64,000 nucleotides of DNA from positions 2,232,001-2,296,000 of the forward strand of contig JAXMAE010000001.1 in the NCBI GenBank assembly GCA_046350495.1. The letters run 5' to 3'. The notes under the pieces are model-generated. The model searched no databases and was not told where the DNA came from. It saw nothing but the letters and a program-made list of their open reading frames with translations. Shown here in pieces: positions 62,039 to 64,000 of the stretch (positions are counted from its first letter, which is position 1; each line of letters starts with the position of its first letter). A program made the position numbers and the translations under genes. Source of the DNA: JAEUIT01 sp046350495. Lineage in GTDB: Bacteria; Planctomycetota; Phycisphaerae; Phycisphaerales; SM1A02.

Positions 62039-62107
62039 GCCGGAAGGGCGCGCGTGCGTGACGCCGAGTCGCGGCAACGGGCTGAGCGGAAGCCATGAGT
62101 CGTGCAA

Positions 62108-62232
62108 CACGGAGCCACGGAGGAACGGAGGGCACGCGGAGGCAGAACCGAGTTCAAGACGGTGCGCATCACGCGGCGCCTTGAACTCTGTCTTCCTCTC
62201 CGCGCTTGCTCCGCGCACTCCGCGTCTCCGCG
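62108..62232. repeat. Imperfect inverted-repeat element with CTCCGCG arms
   Basis: A perfect 9-bp stem GAGTTCAAG (62150-62158) / CTTGAACTC (62180-62188) forms the core. The left arm is built of ACGGAG-like units and the right arm of four CTCCGCG units, so the arms are imperfectly complementary. The whole lies between the Eis-like gene and infC. Such CACGGAG/CTCCGTG palindromes occur as dispersed repeats in many environmental bacteria. Confidence 0.65.
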
Positions 62233-62253
62233 CTGAATGGCTTTCCCCCAACG

Positions 62254-62284
62254 AAAACACGCGACGCCCGGAATCGTCGCGTGT
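62254..62284 (-). terminator. Intrinsic terminator of infC
   Basis: Perfect 10-bp stem ACACGCGACG (62257-62266) / CGTCGCGTGT (62275-62284), loop of 8, followed on the minus strand by TTTTCGTT. It lies 27 bases after the infC stop codon. rpmI and rplT, which often follow infC, are not here. Confidence 0.75.
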
Positions 62285-62310
62285 CGAGTGATCGGTCGTC
62301 GGTGCGAGGC

Positions 62311-62982
62311 TTACTCCTCGTCGCCCTCGTCGTCGTCGTCATCGTCATCGGGCGCGTCGATGATCTCGGGCACCGAGGGCAGCTCAGGCTTGCCGGCCGC
62401 GCGCTGCGCCTTCTTCCAAGCTTCCACCTTTTGCTTGTCGGGGCCGAGGATCATGCTCAATCGCCGACCGTTCATGCGCGGCGAGAGTTCGAGCTTCGCG
62501 AGGTCGGAAAGCTCCTTGATGATCGCGGCCATGCGCTGATCGCCGCGGCTTCGGTGGGCGACTTCGCGACCCTTGAAGTTCTGGACGATCTGCACCTTGT
62601 GGCCTTCGATGAGGAATCGCCTCGCCTGCGCGACGCGGATCGCGATGTCGTGCTCGCCGATCTTCATCGAGCGCCCGAGCCGGACCTCCTTCATTTCGGA
62701 GACGCGGCTCTTCGCCCGGTTCACCTTGTCCTTCTTCGACTCCTCGTACTTGAACTTCCCGTAGTCCATGATGCGACACACGGGAGGACGCACGTCCGCT
62801 GCGATCTCGACGAGGTCAAGGCCGAGTTCCATGGCGCGGCGCCGCGCATCGTCGGTCTCGACGATGCCCACCATCTCGCCGTTTTCGTCGATGAGGCGGA
62901 TAGGGGTGATTCGGATGCGATCATTGACGCGCGGTCCCATGGGCGCATCGCGGAACGGCGGTCGACGGGGCGGGTACGAAAT
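62311..62982 (-). CDS. infC: Translation initiation factor IF-3, apparent AUU start
   Basis: 223 aa. Core matches IF-3: VNDRIRITPIRLIDENGEMV, ALELGLDLVEIA-like (MELGLDLVEIAADVRPPVCR), IMDYGKFKYEESKKDK, and KEVRLGRSMKIGEHD. An ATT at 62982 is preceded by GAAGGAAG at 8 bases, and infC uses AUU in other bacteria for autoregulation. The first ATG (62940) lies 14 codons later with no ribosome-binding site. The C-terminus is an acidic run (seven consecutive Asp). Confidence 0.9.
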   Translation of the reverse strand: MSYPPRRPPFRDAPMGPRVNDRIRITPIRLIDENGEMVGIVETDDARRRAMELGLDLVEIAADVRPPVCRIMDYGKFKYEESKKDKVNRAKSRVSEMKEVRLGRSMKIGEHDIAIRVAQARRFLIEGHKVQIVQNFKGREVAHRSRGDQRMAAIIKELSDLAKLELSPRMNGRRLSMILGPDKQKVEAWKKAQRAAGKPELPSVPEIIDAPDDDDDDDEGDEE

Positions 62983-63512
62983 GGCTCTCTTCCTTCTCGG
63001 GCGCGACGGCCCGATGGCGGCGATTAGATGACGAATGGACACGAAGAAACCACGCCGCCGGCGGTTTCGTGCCACGGAACAGTTGCAAGGTCGCGGATGC
63101 GCGAGGTCATGAGCGCGAAAGCGATCATGACGAGAAGGGAGGATTCAACCGCATGAGTCTCAATGCAGGTGCCGCGCGTCCGTCGGTCGGCCCGATCGAG
63201 GTTCGTCCCACCACGGAACGGACGATCGGCTCGCCAACCTCAGCGACGAAGATAGCCCGTCTTGGCGCGGTGGGCAACGGGAGAATCGGCGAAACCAACG
63301 ATGAAATGCCGCAGAACCGGCGATTCCAGCGTTGCCGACCACACTCTTCCGCGGCGGCGGACTGCCCCGCCGACCGCACGCCTTCCGTGTCAGGTCGTTC
63401 ATGCCGAGAATGAACGCGGCATGAACGCGATCGCCGCCTATCGATCCGACTTCACCGCGGCCGCGGACGAGCGCGGGACGTCCCGCGCCGTCGTGGCGAG
63501 GGTGTGTCCGCC
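62983..63512. other. infC leader and intergenic stretch
   Basis: About 530 bp between divergent infC and the sulfotransferase. A hairpin with a 3-base bulge spans about 63038-63070 and could be part of the infC leader. An 86-codon frame (63153-63413, plus strand) follows AGGGAGG but has no recognisable family and a lower GC. I do not call it as a gene. Confidence 0.4.
63471..63488. promoter_or_regulatory. 18-bp perfect palindrome upstream of sulfotransferase
   Basis: GCGCGGGAC followed directly by GTCCCGCGC, 24 bases before GTG 63513. A second 12-bp palindrome (CCGCGGCCGCGG) lies at 63455-63466. Possible operator; in a GC-rich genome chance cannot be excluded. Confidence 0.35.
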
Positions 63513-64000
63513 GTGAGCGATCACCACGACATCGACTTCCTCGGGATCGGAGCGCAAAAGGCGGCCACGTCGTGGCTGTGGCGAAACCTGAAGCGGCATC
63601 CCGGCGTGTGGATGCCGCCGCGGAAGGAACTGCACTACTTCGACCGCTCGCTCGAGTATCCGTCGCCGAGCCACATCGCGGCCGACTCGCTCTGGCAGCG
63701 GCTCGTCGGGCGCGCGCCGCACGAGCGGCGGGGGCGCGCGCTTCTTCGGCGCGAGTTGTTCGAGGCGGTGCGTGCAGGGCGGTGGCACGACGCCCGCTGG
63801 ACGACGCGCTACTTCCTCGGCCAGCCGAGCGATGCGTGGTACCGATCGCTGTTCGCGAGCGGCCGCGGTCGCCTGCGCGGCGAGATCACGCCGTCGTACT
63901 CGATCCTCGACGCGAAGGACGTCGCGCGCGTGCGCGAGCTCTTCCCCGACTTGCGCGTGATCTACGTCTTGCGGAATCCGATCGATCGCGCGTGGTCGCA
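63513..64000 (+). CDS. Sulfotransferase, NDST-like (3' end outside window)
   Basis: Only the first 162 residues are visible, from GTG 63513. DFLGIGAQKAATSWLWRNLK is the PAPS-binding loop; KELHYFDRSL, GEITPSYSIL and VIYVLRNPIDRAWS follow, as in heparan-sulfate-type sulfotransferases. This differs from the sulfotransferase at 9451. It presumably sulfates a surface glycan; substrate unknown. The frame remains open at the window end. Confidence 0.85.
   Translation, partial: MSDHHDIDFLGIGAQKAATSWLWRNLKRHPGVWMPPRKELHYFDRSLEYPSPSHIAADSLWQRLVGRAPHERRGRALLRRELFEAVRAGRWHDARWTTRYFLGQPSDAWYRSLFASGRGRLRGEITPSYSILDAKDVARVRELFPDLRVIYVLRNPIDRAWS

Noticed and set aside
62027..62260. Extended N-terminus of the Eis-like acetyltransferase
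   Set aside because: The 78 extra codons run through an inverted-repeat element and have no homologous look; ATG 62026 has a -10-like element and a normal N-terminus.
63153..63413. 86-codon plus-strand frame with AGGGAGG upstream
   Set aside because: The ribosome-binding site is good but spacing is long, no family is recognisable and an overlapping frame on the other strand is equally open. Not enough to call a gene.
1..64000. tRNA or rRNA genes and CRISPR arrays
   Set aside because: I looked for T-loop consensus, conserved rRNA segments and regularly spaced repeats and recognised none. The only tandem array (21032-21118) has no spacers.

Overview
This GC-rich window is bacterial chromosome from the Planctomycetota, most likely class Phycisphaerae. 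The evidence is a planctomycete cytochrome operon (PSCyt1/DUF1549/DUF1553 protein, DUF1501 protein, DUF2231-cytochrome-YHS protein), dockerin-like tails of the 'NGDG..ADLAALLAAWGPC' type on secreted beta-helix proteins, and an S10/spc/alpha ribosomal cluster with wide spacers and no rpmD, adk or rpsD. There is no sign of a plasmid or complete phage. I recognised no tRNA, rRNA, CRISPR array or transposase.

Layout. 1-4.9 kb: end of lysS, a secreted transglutaminase-like protein, an NAD(P)HX dehydratase and a YhaM-like exoribonuclease. 4.9-9.3 kb (minus): four coupled genes, namely a secreted protein, a lipoprotein, a DPM1-type glycosyltransferase and a planctomycete protein with a GHQ motif. 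9.4-18.2 kb: a sulfotransferase, two tandem beta-helix proteins, a CBS protein, a large secreted protein and a small chagasin-like lipoprotein. 18.4-35.8 kb: the ribosomal supercluster rpsJ to rplQ with secY, map, infA and rpoA. 35.8-41.1 kb: pheS, lipoproteins, a SpoIIE-type phosphatase, an alpha/beta hydrolase and a SYLF protein. 41.1-44.4 kb: an accessory-looking set of secreted genes (a 14-cysteine protein, a dockerin-like protein, a TlpA-like lipoprotein) behind a promoter with a G9 tract. 44.4-52.5 kb (minus): arginine operon argR-C-B-F-G-H(A)-J with an ArgR operator over its promoter. 52.5-59.3 kb (minus): the cytochrome operon. 59.4-64 kb: a HEAT/SseB-like protein, an Eis-like acetyltransferase, infC with an apparent AUU start, and the start of a second sulfotransferase.

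How the genes work together. The arginine operon encodes glutamate-to-arginine synthesis except argD; ArgJ recycles the acetyl group and a GNAT domain fused to ArgH can make acetylglutamate. The ribosomal cluster supplies most proteins of both subunits, the SecY channel, IF-1 and RNA polymerase alpha. S14 and L36 have both lost three of four zinc ligands, which points to a ribosome that needs less zinc. Several single genes have a -10-like hexamer 6-7 bases before the start codon, suggesting leaderless mRNAs.

Most worth a second look: the G9 promoter and its secreted cassette, a 91-93 bp repeat present twice 19 kb apart, tandem 29-bp hairpin repeats and a terminator-like hairpin inside the S10 operon, the zinc-ligand loss in S14 and L36, and the ArgR operator.
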